DNA of 64,000 nt from Diploscapter coronatus (lineage: Eukaryota > Nematoda > Chromadorea > Rhabditida > Rhabditidae). The stretch's first letter is position 1. Each line of letters opens with the position of its first letter. A program made the translations under genes and the position numbers. This document shows positions 35,595-47,666 of the stretch, piece by piece. The notes beneath the pieces were generated by a model. The model did not search any database. It was not told the origin of the DNA and saw nothing but the letters and a program-made list of their open reading frames with translations. The DNA is taken from contig OZ038422.1 in assembly GCA_964036155.1 (NCBI GenBank), positions 58,551,201 through 58,615,200 of the forward strand, given 5' to 3'.

Positions 35595-38105
35595 ATGTTA
35601 ACCAATTTACCAGCCGAAATTATACTGTTGATTTGCGAATATCCCGAATTCAAAGACCTGGGACAATTGGCCTGGACTAACAAGAGAATGATGAAAATAG
35701 TCAAGAAATATCTGCCGATGGCGCTCGAGAGGAAAACTTTATTCTATCGTAGGAGAATATTTCTTGTATGAGCGAACATTAATTCTAGTATTTAGTGGGT
35801 TATGGAAATGGCAGCATTTGGGAAGGAAAAATCTGTTTGTTTGATTCGCATACTAATTCTGTTGAGAGGATTGGAAAATTTACTAATTATTTAAAACCAT
35901 ATGAAGTAGCAACTGCAAAAGATAAGGTTGATTATTTTATTTAGCATTGCCAATTTTGTAAATTTAGATTTTTTCAATTAGTCCTGGTAACAAATCGTTT
36001 GAAATCTTTGACCTGAATACTCGACAAATCACTAGAGGTGATATTACAAAAGCCAATAGATTGGTTTAATTTTATTGCACTCTTTGCAGGACCAAATCTT
36101 CCTAAACGGCGTTATGGTGCATTTGTGGCTTATTTCAAAGACAAATTGTATTATTTGGGTGGAGAGGATCCTGATATAAACAAACTGTTTGACTTGTTTC
36201 AGGATCCTCCTGAAACAAGTAAAAATATGAGCCCAGTTGATGTAAGAAGATCGGATGAAAGTCCATGAAATAATTTATTCAGGTTTTAACAGATGGACAA
36301 TGGCAAATAGGACCTGATTTTCCTTTTTCAATTAAAGATGCTCGAACAACAACATGCGATGGACTTTTATACGGTCACATTATAGCATATTCATTATTGT
36401 AATTATGGATATTCAGTTATTGATGAGTGGAAGCGGGGAAGTAGAAAGATATATCGACTATCAGAAGATGAACGGGAATGGATTGAAATCGGAAAGATTC
36501 CAGAAAGACTAGAATATTTTGGAGTTGCATCATTGAATGGGAAAATTTACATAACTGGAGGAGAGAAGTCGTTAATTTTGTATGATAAATAATGCAACAT
36601 TATATATTTAGTAATGGAAGAGCATTAAAATCTTGTCTGTGTTTCGATCCCTCAGCACCAGTTGACGGTCGAATTTCTCGAATCGCTGATATGAACTATA
36701 AAAGAATGGATCATTCGCTCATTGTCGCTAATGGGAAATTGTATGCAATCGGAGGGTGAGCTGAGATTTTGCATATCTTTATACGAAATATTTGTCAACT
36801 TAGATATCAAAAATATATGGACAATTTTTGTAATTCAATCGAGGAATACGATCCACAAGCGAATAAATGGCGAGAAGTGGGAAAAATTAATTTACGGATC
36901 GATAGATACATCTCACTCAATAATTGCCATAAAATTTTATTTTATCGTAAGAAATTATGAAAATTAAGTAAGAGACTTTGGAACGATTCGTAATAATTTA
37001 GTTGAATATTGGAATAGTCGTGGGAAAGACGGACCAAAAATATGTTTGTTCGATTCATTTACCTATTCAGTAGAAAATATTCAAATATTCCACGTATGTC
37101 ATAAGTCACATCAACTAGCGACTACACAGGATAAAGTAGATTCTTATCTTCGTTATTTTGAATAATTTTTAAACTAGATTTTTGGAATTAACGGCGATTA
37201 TGAATTACTTGAAATATTTGATTTGAATACTCAAGAAATCTCAAGAGGTCTGCTCAACAAATCCATGAATGATCAACTTAAAGAATTTTACAGGTCCAGA
37301 TCCTCCTGAATGGCGTCAATGGGCATCTGTCGCTTATTACAAGGACAAATTGTATTATTTGGGTGGAAATGATCCTGAAACAGGGGAGAATACAGATCGA
37401 GTTGATGTAAGAAGATGGGAATGAAAGTCCATGAAATAATTTATTCAGGTTTTAATAGATGGAGAATGGCAAACAGGGCCTGCTTTTCCTCTTACAATTA
37501 ATGAAGTTCAAACAATAACGTGCGATGGAATTTTATACGGTCACATTATAGCATATTCATTATTGTAATTGTGGATATTCAGTTATTGATGGCTGGGAAA
37601 GTAAAAAGATATATCGATTATCAGACGATGAACGGGAATGGATTGAAATTGGAGAGATTCCAGAAAAACGAATGAATTTCGGAGTTGCATCGCTAAATGG
37701 AAGAATTTACATAACTGGAGGATACAAGTCATTAATTTTGTATGATAAATAATGTATCATTATATATTTAGTTATGGTGGTATATTCAAGTCCTGCCTGT
37801 GTTTCGATCCCTCAGCTCCAGTTGGCAGTCGAATTTCTCAAATCGCTGATATGAATGATACAAGAATAGAGCATTCACTCATTGTCGCTAACGAGAAATT
37901 GTATGCAATCGGAGGAAGGTGAGCTGAGATTTTGCATATCTTGATACGATATATTTGTTAACCTAGATTTCAAGACTGTTATAAGGATGATGGCGATGCT
38001 TGTAAATCAATCGAGGAATACGACCCACAAACAAATAAATGGCGAGAAGCAGGGTTGCTGACGGACCCAAATTTGCGGGTCCGGGGCCCGCACAAATATT
38101 TCTAA
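35595..38105 (+). CDS. F-box/Kelch copies 4 and 5, apparently fused head to tail and truncated
   Basis: Copy 4: F-box exon 35595-35748 (MLTNLPAEIILLICEYPE), then 35796-35926, 35968-36037, 36090-36241, an exon from about 36285, and further Kelch exons (GVASLNGKIYITGG, HSLIVANGKLYAIGG) as in copy 2. Its last exon (IEEYDPQANKWREVGKI) does not stop where expected. It runs into a piece matching the end of an F-box exon (KILFY) with the same GTAAGAA donor as copy 1. Splicing to the acceptor at about 37000 enters copy 5 exon 2 in frame (EYWNSRGKDGPKICLFDS). Copy 5 therefore lacks its own start and most of its F-box. Its last exon is broken after TNKWRE by a hAT-like element that supplies about 17 new residues and a stop at 38103-38105. 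Either a double-propeller protein or a decaying pair; transcript data would decide. Confidence 0.6.
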
Positions 38106-38299
38106 TTTTTCACTCCCTACAGACCCGGACTCGGCCCAGATCTAAAAAATGCGAGTCGGACTGAGCCGGATTGGGTCCAGAAAGTGACAAACTTTGGGAA
38201 ATCTGTGCGGATCCGGGTCTAGGGAGTGGAAAGTTGACAAATTTGTGCGGGCCGGGTCCGGGCCGGGCCCTCACAAATTTAGGACCGTCAGCAACCCTG
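38050..38299. mobile_element. 250-bp hAT-like MITE in the last exon of Kelch copy 5
   Basis: Termini CAGGGTTGCTGACGG and CCGTCAGCAACCCTG are perfect inverted repeats. The 8-bp target duplication GCGAGAAG is exact (38042-38049 and 38300-38307). Removing the insert restores the sequence TGGCGAGAAGTCGG seen in other family members. The interior is GC-rich with repeated GGGTCCGGG-like words. It is clearly younger than the Kelch duplication. Confidence 0.93.
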
Positions 38300-38496
38300 G
38301 CGAGAAGTCGGAAACATTGACATAAAATAAAGCTTGATTTTACTAGATTTACGATTATAGTAATCTCAGATTTCATTAGAAATTTTATTCAATAAATGTG
38401 AAATAATAAATTTGAATGCACATGATACAGACAACTCTCGAAGGCATTTAGTAGTGATGAGGGATCATTGTAACTGATATAAATATTTGTTTTAAT

Positions 38497-38574
38497 CAGG
38501 GTTGTACGAACTGAACTTGGAACTATCTGGAAGTTCAGTTCAAATTCGATTTTTCCGAACTTTCGACAACTCTG
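38497..38574. mobile_element. possible 78-bp hAT-like MITE
   Basis: CAGGGTTGTACGAA on the left and TTTCGACAACTCTG on the right are imperfect inverted repeats, with an internal palindrome (GAACTT/AAGTTC). No 8-bp target duplication is visible, so it is less certain than the others. Confidence 0.4.
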
Positions 38575-38891
38575 ATCCTATCATTTACTCTCCATTATTT
38601 GCAACAGTATCATTACCAGAAAATTGAATTGTTTTAAACGCAGTCGAATAAATTCAAGAAAAAAAGAATAAATAATTTATAGCATATCGGAAATTAATCA
38701 ACTTATGCTAACACATCCCTCGAAAATATCCACTCTGAAGTGAGTTTTTTTTCGGAAAGTACGGTAATTAGTGGCCATTTTCGAAAAAAAAAAGAATTGC
38801 AGCATGAAAAACTACAAAATATATGAAAATCAGCCAAATCCGAGAACCTCTAGTCCAACCGATTTTGGTTTTTACTGACATTCACTCTTAA

Positions 38892-41128
38892 AATTCATTG
38901 AACAGAAAAATGACTAATGTCCAGATTATTCTTTTCTTTATAAATTCCATTTTGAGTATGCAAGGATAAAACTACATAATGAAGATCATCTATTCGTTTT
39001 AGTTTCATCATGCACTCGCTATTTATTAATGTACAGTACGAGATGACTCCGTTTTAATTGGATTATCTCACCCGCTCTCCTTTTTCATTGTTCTTCCTTC
39101 TCAAATTAGAGGAAGTTTGTTGCGTCATCTCGATATGTTTCAGGACAACCATACAATCATACGCAATAAGTCAATCTTTATTCAACACATTACATTAATT
39201 ATCCTTGTTAGTGTAATTACATAGAGCGTAATTATTCAACATTTTTATGCGATAAAAATATTTTATCTTGTAAGTCATTTATTATTTTTATACAGCTATT
39301 ATTGGGCTGGTCCACAAGCTCGTAGCACACTGGAATAACCTTCCTTGTGCCTAACGAATCCAAATGGGTTTTCGATTTTAATATATCTAGCGTATGGACT
39401 TTCTCATGCTATGACTCAAAACTCCGCGACTTCATTGAGCACATGTAAAAAGACATGATTTCATATAATGGTCCTTCTTATGTGGAAATTTAAAAAATGA
39501 TCGGATCAGGTAAAATCTGAAATCATTCGACTCGCCATTGAATTCTAGCAATTTTTGTGAAACAACCATGCACTAATTTTCAAATCTAGCAATTCAGCGA
39601 TCGATTTTTGCAAATAATTTTTCTGGGCTTTAAGATATTTTTGATTTTCAGATACTTTTTGCGGCGACTAATACCCGATTTTTGTATTGTGGTTAAGTAA
39701 TTGCGCAGTGCTTTAATATTATACAACTTTTGAAAAGAAATTTCTGTAGAGTAGCATGAAATGAGCTTTTTGTTGCGATCCCAAAAAGTGAATTGTTTTG
39801 CATATCGTTTACGCATGATAAATGGAGTGACCGAGTTTTGAGACATACCGCGAGAAAGCCAATACGCTAGTGATATTAATACCGAAAACCTCATTTGGAT
39901 TCGTCAGATACAATAAAAGTATAAAATTATAAAATAAAAGTGGGAAGTCTTCTTTTGGATGGGGGTGATCTGATTGGCCAAATTAGAGCTGTTTGCATGA
40001 AGACACAACAAGGAGATGAAGATGCAGAGGCAACACAATTAGAAGAGGAAGGGATGAAAACTGCGGAGGAAATTGCCTCAATTGAGAAGATGCTGTAGCT
40101 TGTAGTAGGGCTGTAGGGATGAGATGCTAGGATGGGGAATAGAAGACAAGATGTGGATGAAGGATACGGTACATCATCGTATGTGTTCATTAAGTCACCC
40201 TACATATCTGTGTAGGCTGAGAATATTTGGATAAAGCATATAACAATAAATTATTTCTAAATGTTTGTAGATGGAGGAATGATATATTGAATATAATATG
40301 AAAATATCACTCCATGATGAAATAATTTTTATCAGCTTATAATACTCATCATGCGCAGTAAGAAGAATAGTCTCAAAGATTATGGCAGATTAGAAATAAA
40401 TCGGTAAAAATAAAGAAGCAGGAGCGGAAACTAAATCTTACTTGACTTGACGCAATTAATTAGTGACAAACGTGTGTCTGTGTGTTTGCTTTGTGCTAAC
40501 CCGCTACTTGACATCTTTCTTTCCCTCCCTTCTCCTTCACCTCCTTCTCTTCCATCTGCAGTCCCCGCCCCTCCAGCTACAGTATCCTTCTTCCACTCTC
40601 CCTTCTTCCCAGTCCATTACCTTGTTAGACTGATTCCCGCAGTCATCTTCCTTCGCCCTTCCCTTGCCGGGTAGTTAGTCATTTTGTCATTTTTCAATTT
40701 TCGTCGTCCGACCCAATCAATTTGCCAATTGTGCAGAGCGGAGACGACAATGGCCAATTCTGTTTGGTTGACAGCCCCGCAGAGTGGCTGTTGGTCGGTC
40801 GTGCATCGACCTGGCCAGTTAACCATTTTAACTAATCAAACAATTTGACAATTTGTCTGATTCAAGTTGCCAATTTACGCACAGTTCTCGCAGCCAAAGA
40901 TCGAATTGAAAATTATCGGGCATGGAATAAAATTGCCCGTTAATTATAGTAACTCTGTTAGAAGCTATCTAGCATTATCTGATTGGCTTTGACAATACAT
41001 GAAGTCCTATTTTCAATCATTTCAAAGCTGATCTTCACGCGCAATTTCTATGAAAGTCATGATGGATATTTACTATTTTGGATCGAACATTATCAACTCT
41101 TCTTGCAGCTTTCCGATTGCGAATAATA
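38892..41128. other. intergenic region upstream of ceh-10
   Basis: It contains one possible small minus-strand gene (39586-39894), a purine-rich frame at 39940-40100, a pyrimidine-rich tract at 40500-40620, and the ceh-10 promoter. The sequence 40810-40860 has TAATCA and TTAACTA-type words that homeodomain proteins could bind; this is suggestive only. Confidence 0.4.
39586..39894 (-). CDS. hypothetical 102-residue protein with possible signal peptide
   Basis: A single open frame starting MRFSVLISLAYWLSRG, which could be a short signal peptide. It continues with several basic clusters (MRKR, SRRKKY, KPRKII) and three cysteines. Multiple dibasic sites would suit a peptide precursor, but the composition is AT-driven (Lys, Ile, Asn), and no splice structure or known motif supports it. 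Chance is a real possibility. Confidence 0.25.
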   Translation of the reverse strand: MRFSVLISLAYWLSRGMSQNSVTPFIMRKRYAKQFTFWDRNKKLISCYSTEISFQKLYNIKALRNYLTTIQKSGISRRKKYLKIKNILKPRKIICKNRSLNC

Positions 41129-44100
41129 ATGAAAGAGATGGCGATAGAAGAGATGAATTTGGGAGCGGGCACAGGAACTGGCGGCATGTCTCAGCAACAA
41201 CAGCACATGACGGGAACTGCGCAATCTCCTCTCGTGCAGATTGGAGGCTCGCAACGAGTCAGCTTCGCTATTCACGAAATACTCGGTCTGCAGAACAATC
41301 CTTACATCGCTGGGGGATATTGTCCGCAGGGTTTCTTTCCTCAGCAGGTTGAATTAAATTCTAATCATGAAACATTTTATCCAAATCTAGAATTTCCCGA
41401 TGGACTTCGGTGCCTGTGCTCCTTTCGATAGCAGAAGTCTGTGCAATGGAAACGATCAACAGGCCATTTCGAATGCAGGTCTTGATAAGGGAAATCAAAC
41501 TAGACCGCTAAACTAAAACTCCAGGCAGCAATCTGAATCTGTACGCCCTGCCGAGCCAGACGAATCAGAGCAGCATCGGGAACCTCGACATGCAAAATGA
41601 CAGCCTGGGACACCAGAATGGGGGCTGCAATGCTAATGGAAAGGGAGGGAAGCGGAAGAAGAGAAGACACAGGTTCGTTTGAAATTTAATTCATCTTAAA
41701 TTAAAAACGAATAGACTTCGATGTAACTCACCATTTTTATACTTTACTCAACAGTCTTACATAAAATATCACTTCTATCAAACATTCGCCTAGCTATGAA
41801 ACAGTTTGAGGACCATCTTTACGCAGTACCAAATCGACGAACTGGAGAAGGCCTTCCAAGATGCGCACTATCCGGATGTCTATGCGAGAGAAGTACTGGC
41901 CAACAAAACAGATCTGCCTGAGGACAGAATTCAGGTACAACACATTCCTCTTTTAGAAACAAGTTCACACACCTCTTCTATGTAGCATATTCTGACAGAC
42001 TGATAGAATTGCTCATTGAAAAGCCTCAAAATGAGGTACTTAGGTAACTAACTGCCTGCACTCACAAAGATGACACTAATTAGAATAAGTGAGGGAGGGG
42101 GAGGAGATAAAACTACTTGCAACTTGGAGTCTGATCCAAAAAACTTCATTTTTCGAAATTTTGAAAGAAAAATCTCATTTGTTCGATTAGTAAACTCATG
42201 CAATCATATGCTGCACTAAAGTTTAAACCATTTGCGAATTTGAACCCGCATTACGTCGGATCAATTCAAATGAATCTTATAATAAATCGTTATTTTAGGT
42301 CTGGTTTCAAAATCGCCGTGCTAAATGGAGAAAGACCGAGAAGACTTGGGGCAAGAGCACGATTATGGCGGGTAATATCGTTTCTGAGATTAAATAATTT
42401 TGTAGTCATCGATGGATTTATGATACGAATTAATGACATCGGAAGTATTTTCTTTCAATTAGTTTGCATTATAATCTGAAGAAGCAAGACATAAATAGCA
42501 AAGCTTTACAGAATACGGTTTGTACGGAGCGATGGTTCGACATTCTTTGCCGCTGCCAGAAACAATCACGAAAACGGCAGAGACTGATCCTCAAAACAGT
42601 GCTGCTCCATGGCTTTTAGGTGAGGAAAATAATCGATTCACCAGTAGTAAATTTTTATGCAATTTCTCCCCTTTCTGTCCAATTACAGTAATCTTTCTTG
42701 CTTCCTTCCCAATTCCCATGCGTCTCGAATCACTTCTCTCTCTGCGAGCAATTATCCAATTCCCCTTTCTTACTCTTTTCTTCTCATTCTTCTCGAATTC
42801 TTCAATGTCTTCGTGTTTAGAATGTATAGGACAAATTGTGGCAGCCGTTTAATAAGAATGGCTTATTTTAGGAGATTTAGATAAAATAGTGAGACAGATG
42901 CATTCTGCGGAATATTTGCATTAGGTGCTTAGATTGAGGCAGTTAGTCTGATTACGTGGCTCTGTTCATGTTTCCTCTCTCAAACCACAGCTAATCTTAC
43001 TTTAGTCAAAACAGAGGTCAGCTGTCAATTGGTTTGTCCATAGCTGGATTGCATATCATTCTTATTGCTACTGTAGAAGTTCTCTTTAGAACGATTGATA
43101 ATGTTTAGAAGGGTATGGGTTTGGTGTTTATTCTTCCTAATCCATTTCATCTCCAAGTCTATATGATGCGTAATCATTATGGAATTAAAATTATCTAGAA
43201 AAAAAAGATCATCATATGTTAATCACTGAATTATATTGATGTGGATATCCATTGTCATAAAAACCCACTACAGTATTCATCCACCCAACTGACTGACTTG
43301 TTGTGTCCTTTTCTTCCCAACCAATTATCTCTTTCGATCAATCCCCTTTTCTGCCCGTATTTGTCTCATCTCGAGTCTCAATGCGCGAATTAGCAAATTA
43401 ATATGAGCCCAATTGACTTTGGGCTGTGAATGGTGGTGGGTGAATGGGCATTGAATGGACAATACAAAAGGAGAAGAAGAAGAAGAAGAATGACAATAAA
43501 GAGTGATTCAACGAATTGCAGGAATGCACAAAAAGTCACTAGAGGCAGCAGCTCATCTGGAGCAGGTCGAAAAGCAGATGGGTGATTCCGATGAGGAGAC
43601 TGACGAACGACATCGAAATGCTAACGAAGTGGTGAGGGGATTTTTATTCAAATTTTAGTCTAAAATTTATACATTGTTATACAATTTTCTGCTAACCTTC
43701 AACCTAGGAAATATTATTTCAGATGTCCCAAATCTACGAAAGCCACAAGAACCAGCATTTACTCTCCTCTTCCAACAACCAGAGTCAATCCTCCGACCTG
43801 CAATCGCAATCTCTGCATTTGTCCGATTCCACAAACACTCCTCCGTCGGGTTTCCCATTCACAGTCAAACAGGTATTATTTTCTATGGTATACTGTAGAA
43901 GCTACTCGACTAAAAGCTGTAAACAAGTGCTAGAACAGACTATTATGAATGAAGAAAACGTGTACAAAATAATTACGTTATTTGATAATCATTTCCGGAT
44001 ATTTGAAAAATTCGCAGCTTGTTGAAATAGTATATAGGGTTAGGAAAGAATCGAGGAATAAAGGAAGATGTTCTCCTTCTTTCTCATACTATTTTTCACA

Positions 44101-44218
44101 AATTTCGAAGTTCCGATTTTCAAGTTATCATTTTCCCGAGTATTTTTTCCCTAAATTTCAGGACCCAACAGTTCTCTATCACCATGATTATGCAGCACTC
44201 AATTCTATGCAAATTTAA
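41129..44218 (+). CDS. ceh-10: Paired-like/CVC homeodomain transcription factor CEH-10 (VSX/CHX10)
   Basis: Nine exons (41129-41347, 41391-41478, 41525-41672, 41811-41934, 42299-42371, 42512-42619, 43522-43631, 43723-43872, 44162-44218) give 358 residues. The octapeptide FAIHEILGL lies near residue 50. The homeodomain begins at the basic [15 protein letters not shown] and ends [12 protein letters not shown]. The CVC domain follows directly ([19 protein letters not shown]), with PLPETI after it; this defines the VSX/CHX10 class. In C. elegans CEH-10 specifies AIY interneurons together with TTX-3. The homeodomain is split before V-W-F by intron 4. The R in RRHR is completed across intron 3, whose acceptor is TTTGAG. 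Intron 6 is about 0.9 kb. The start follows a CTTGCAG acceptor by 20 nt. The C-terminus is Ser/Gln-rich. Confidence 0.95.
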
Positions 44219-44860
44219 AGGGAATATCAGAAGAATTAGGGCATCGAATCAGAAAGTGAATCTATAAATTATTCTTTTCATGTAAAATCGAATTTAAAGT
44301 TCAAATTTTAATTTATTTTAAAAGTTTTCGATAAATTCTTTTCCTAACCCAAATCTGAACAAGTCATGGTTGAATTGATTTGACCTACAAATAACCTGAA
44401 TTCAGAAACCAACCACGAGCTCGAATAACCCAATAATTGCATATAAAAATCTGATGAAATTCAGTTCATAGAATTTTAGAGAATTTGAAATTCTCTCGAA
44501 ATGATATGGATTTTCTACTTAGTATGATGCATGATATTTTTCTGACAAAATATACTTTTCTTAAGATAAAAGAACTAGGAATGGCACTTCCGAAAGCCTT
44601 TTAAAACTCTTCGCCATTTAGTTTTCATTAATCTACTGTAGGATTAAAGTATGCAACGAATTATCATGGAATTCCCAGACTGTAAGATCGAATCTCATCA
44701 TGTGATTTTACGAGTTTTTGTAAATTTCGCTTTGAATGGCTTGAATTTTTGAAGGTTGTTGGAAGTGCAAGGAATAAGTCTAAATAGAAAGAAAAAATCA
44801 TACCTATCCACATTTGCACATAAAAATCTCACTCGGTTCATATTTTGTCAATGAACTACT
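44219..44860. other. intergenic region between converging ceh-10 and ACAD8
   Basis: AT-rich 3' flanks of two convergent genes. I see no gene and no clear repeat in it. Confidence 0.6.
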
Positions 44861-47314
44861 CTAAGCGGACCAATGAGTTGAGTTAGTGAGCAAATCTCGA
44901 GAAACGATCAGCCGCATCATCTCGTTTGTTCCTTCCAAAATTCTGCAAGTATTACAAATTAGGAAAATTCATTTGAAACAGAAAAATCCTACCTATGAAC
45001 TCGCAAATCTCTGAGATATTGCTGAATGGGATAGTCTTTCAGATAGCCATATCCTCCGAACATTTGCAGACAACCATCTACTACCTATATTATTTCATTG
45101 AGGTGTGATTGCAGTTCAGGATTTTTCTATTGAGGGTCATCTGTTAGATCTTGAAAAGAAGTGAATAGCCCATGAACAAATTATATAATCCTTAAAAAGC
45201 TATAAATTTGCTTCACCGACTACATATTCATCATTATACGATTGATTTCAAATGGATCTTCGTAAGAAATCTGCTAGAAACTAGTGAATTCGAGTCCAAA
45301 TATTGAATTTAATAACATTAATTTCACACAACTTACCTCGAAACAACTTTCCGTTCCATGAAGTTTAGCTAGTGCACAGAGTGAAGCTGATTTCGGAGAC
45401 TTTTCGTCCAAATGTCTCGCAGCATCTCGGATTATCAGTCTGTTAAACAAAATACGACTTTCCAAATAGATCATTACACTTACCTGCTCGTGTGAACTTT
45501 CGCTGCGAATTCAGCCAGACGGAATTGATTCCATTGGAACTCAGACAGCGTCTTGCCAAACTGTTTTCGAACCTGAGTTGAGAATAATTTTCTTATAAAT
45601 GAATAAAATCCAACCTTCAAATGATCGATGGCCAAATCGACAGCCTGCTGTGCAGCGCCGAGCGAGCAGCTGGCGATGTTCAGTCTGCCTCCGTTCAGTC
45701 CAGCCATGGCAATATTGAAGCCAAAGTTGTCCTTCCCGATTTGATTAGAGACAGGAACCTGCAAGCAAATAATGAGTGAAGTCAAGCATCGACATTCTTA
45801 CGCAAAAATACTATTTGAAAATATCACCACATCTTCACTAGGATAATGCATCTTTTTATGACGAAGAATAAATGCTAAGTCATTTTCAGATTGCTATACA
45901 AAATGCGCTGTAATCTATCATGAAAGATACTTCCCAGATAAATTTGATAAACTCGATTTCTTATTCAACAAATTTTACCTTGCAATCCTCGAAAGTAATG
46001 ATGCGAGTTGGCTGACTGTTCCATCCGAGTTTTGACTCCTTCTTTCCCTGACTGAACCCAGGCATTCCGTCCTCGACCAGCAGACAGAAAATTCCCTTCG
46101 CACCAGGCTGGCCTTCATGGCGAACCATCACAACGTATCTGAATGAGTTGAACTTATTTAAATTTTGCTGTCTATGAGAATTTGGATTTGACAAAGTTCT
46201 GGGCCAAATCAGACGTAAATTGCGTAATTACAAAGAGTATCGAATAGTTTTCGTACACATAAGAATTACGCAAATATTCAAATATAGAGTCGAAAATCTT
46301 ACTTTTTGGAAGTACCAGCTCCACTTATGAAGGCTTTCGACCCATTGACGATGTAATAATCGCCCTGTTTCTTTGCGGTTGTTCGCAGACTTGCCGCATC
46401 AGACCCTAAAATGAAATTGTGATAAGAAATGGCAAGATGAAATAGACCTGAATCGGGCTCTGTCAGACAGTACGAGCTCAATTCTTCACAACTGGTCAGT
46501 TTCGGCAGGTGTTTTGCCTTCAGCTCCTCTGATCCGTATTGATCGATCATCCAACAGCCTGAAATTTAACTGATAACTTTACATCGAAATAGATGATAAG
46601 ACATCCTATGCATTTGTGACATACTTGAGACACTGATAATATACTTTTTGGAAATTTCTCCACGAGAATAAGGAAAACGTCAAACTGACACATATTGTGA
46701 ATGGAGATGTAAGCAGCAGTGGAGGCGCACCCAGCAGCGAGTTGCTCGAAAATGACGGAGCTGTGCAGTCGAGTCAGGGCCGAGCCGCCGTATTTCTCGC
46801 TGCAATAAATCGCGCCAAACCCAACCTCGCCTGCCTTTCTTATCACATCCACGGGCAAGTGTTCCTGAAATGGAATTTTTAGGACATCATTTTTCGACTG
46901 GATGACTCAAGAAACGAATAAATACAAATTTTTGAGAAACTAATAAAATTAGTCAACCTCTTTGTCCCACTTCTCCATGTGCGGGTACATTTCCTGTCGT
47001 GCGAAGTCCTTTGCCACTTTTTGGATCTCGAGCAGTTCTGGGTCCAGATTATGAGATGCTGAAGATCGTTTTTAAAATTCTTCATAGTAAACTTGAAATT
47101 ATCGAAGCTTGAAAGAATAGCATTGAAGATTATTTTCATCTATCTAGATGACATACGCTTCCTCTCAAATTACGACATCGTGACATTTTTTCAAATAACA
47201 ACTAGAAATCTTACGATCGAGGACATATCCACAAGTGCCGTGTTGTCTGGTTGCAGCCAGCAGTTGGCTTCCAGCACAATTCTTCAATCGACCGAGCAGA
47301 ATTCGAGTTGCCAT
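44861..47314 (-). CDS. ACAD8: isobutyryl-CoA dehydrogenase, mitochondrial (ACAD8 type)
   Basis: Eleven exons (47314-47215, 47058-46958, 46864-46690, 46558-46448, 46405-46303, 46138-45979, 45758-45615, 45572-45484, 45439-45337, 45084-44993, 44942-44861) give 419 residues; human ACAD8 has 415. The N-terminus is Arg-rich without acids ([12 protein letters not shown]), as for mitochondrial import. Family blocks: [96 protein letters not shown] and the paired [14 protein letters not shown] match ACAD8 more closely than the other acyl-CoA dehydrogenases I know. The enzyme oxidises isobutyryl-CoA to methacrylyl-CoA in valine breakdown, using FAD and ETF. A TTTTTAG acceptor sits three bases before the ATG. 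The start is 352 bp downstream of the npp-2 stop on the same strand, so a nematode operon is possible. Confidence 0.95.
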
Positions 47315-47666
47315 TTTCTAAAAAGATACAAATTTTCGAAAAAAAAAAGTTTGAAGATATGCATAAGCAATGGATTGTGCAGAAGCACCATTCTATTGTG
47401 AAAAAATAAGAAAAACATCACACAGAGCATTTATTCAGAAAAAATCGGTGCTTTTACGAATAATAAAATCATGAAAATGACCGGTAGAAATGTACTCGTT
47501 GATACAAAAATAAATAAGCAGAAAAGAACGATTAAAGATAAAAAAAAATATATAGAAAATCCTAAGAGATCGGAACAAGATAGGTTATTTATTGGAAGTT
47601 GAATGGAATTGTTGAGGATTTGGTTGGAAATTCAAACTTATCCATCGCTTTGTTGAGAATTTCGAT
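47315..47666. other. intercistronic gap between npp-2 and ACAD8
   Basis: A 352-bp AT-rich gap between two same-strand genes, of the size seen in nematode operons. No exon is visible. Confidence 0.5.

Larger units (their letters stand above)
34041..38891. mobile_element. 4.85-kb inverted-repeat segment with TTAA ends carrying the Kelch pair
   Basis: The left end TTAAGAGCGAATGTCAGTAA and the reverse complement of the right end, TTAAGAGTGAATGTCAGTAA, stay alike for about 80-100 bp (shared CGGTTGGAC, AGAGGTT, CGGATTTG and CTGATTTTC). TTAA is present at both borders (34041-34044 and 38888-38891). The left arm's homology to the foldback element at 58428-60805 runs for about 260 bp. Inside lie Kelch copies 4 and 5, duplicated gene flanks and two small hAT-like elements. 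No transposase frame is seen. It is either a non-autonomous composite element or two separate insertions in opposite orientation flanking the genes. Confidence 0.6.

Noticed and set aside
38110..38376. Minus-strand 88-codon frame with repeated GPGPHKF/ARPGP-like words
   Set aside because: It lies inside the 250-bp MITE and reflects its GC-rich internal repeats.
39927..40190. Minus-strand 87-codon frame, and a plus-strand acidic frame ending EEIASIEKML
   Set aside because: Both cover the same purine-rich stretch. The plus frame looks mildly coiled-coil-like but has no start, acceptor or partner exon.
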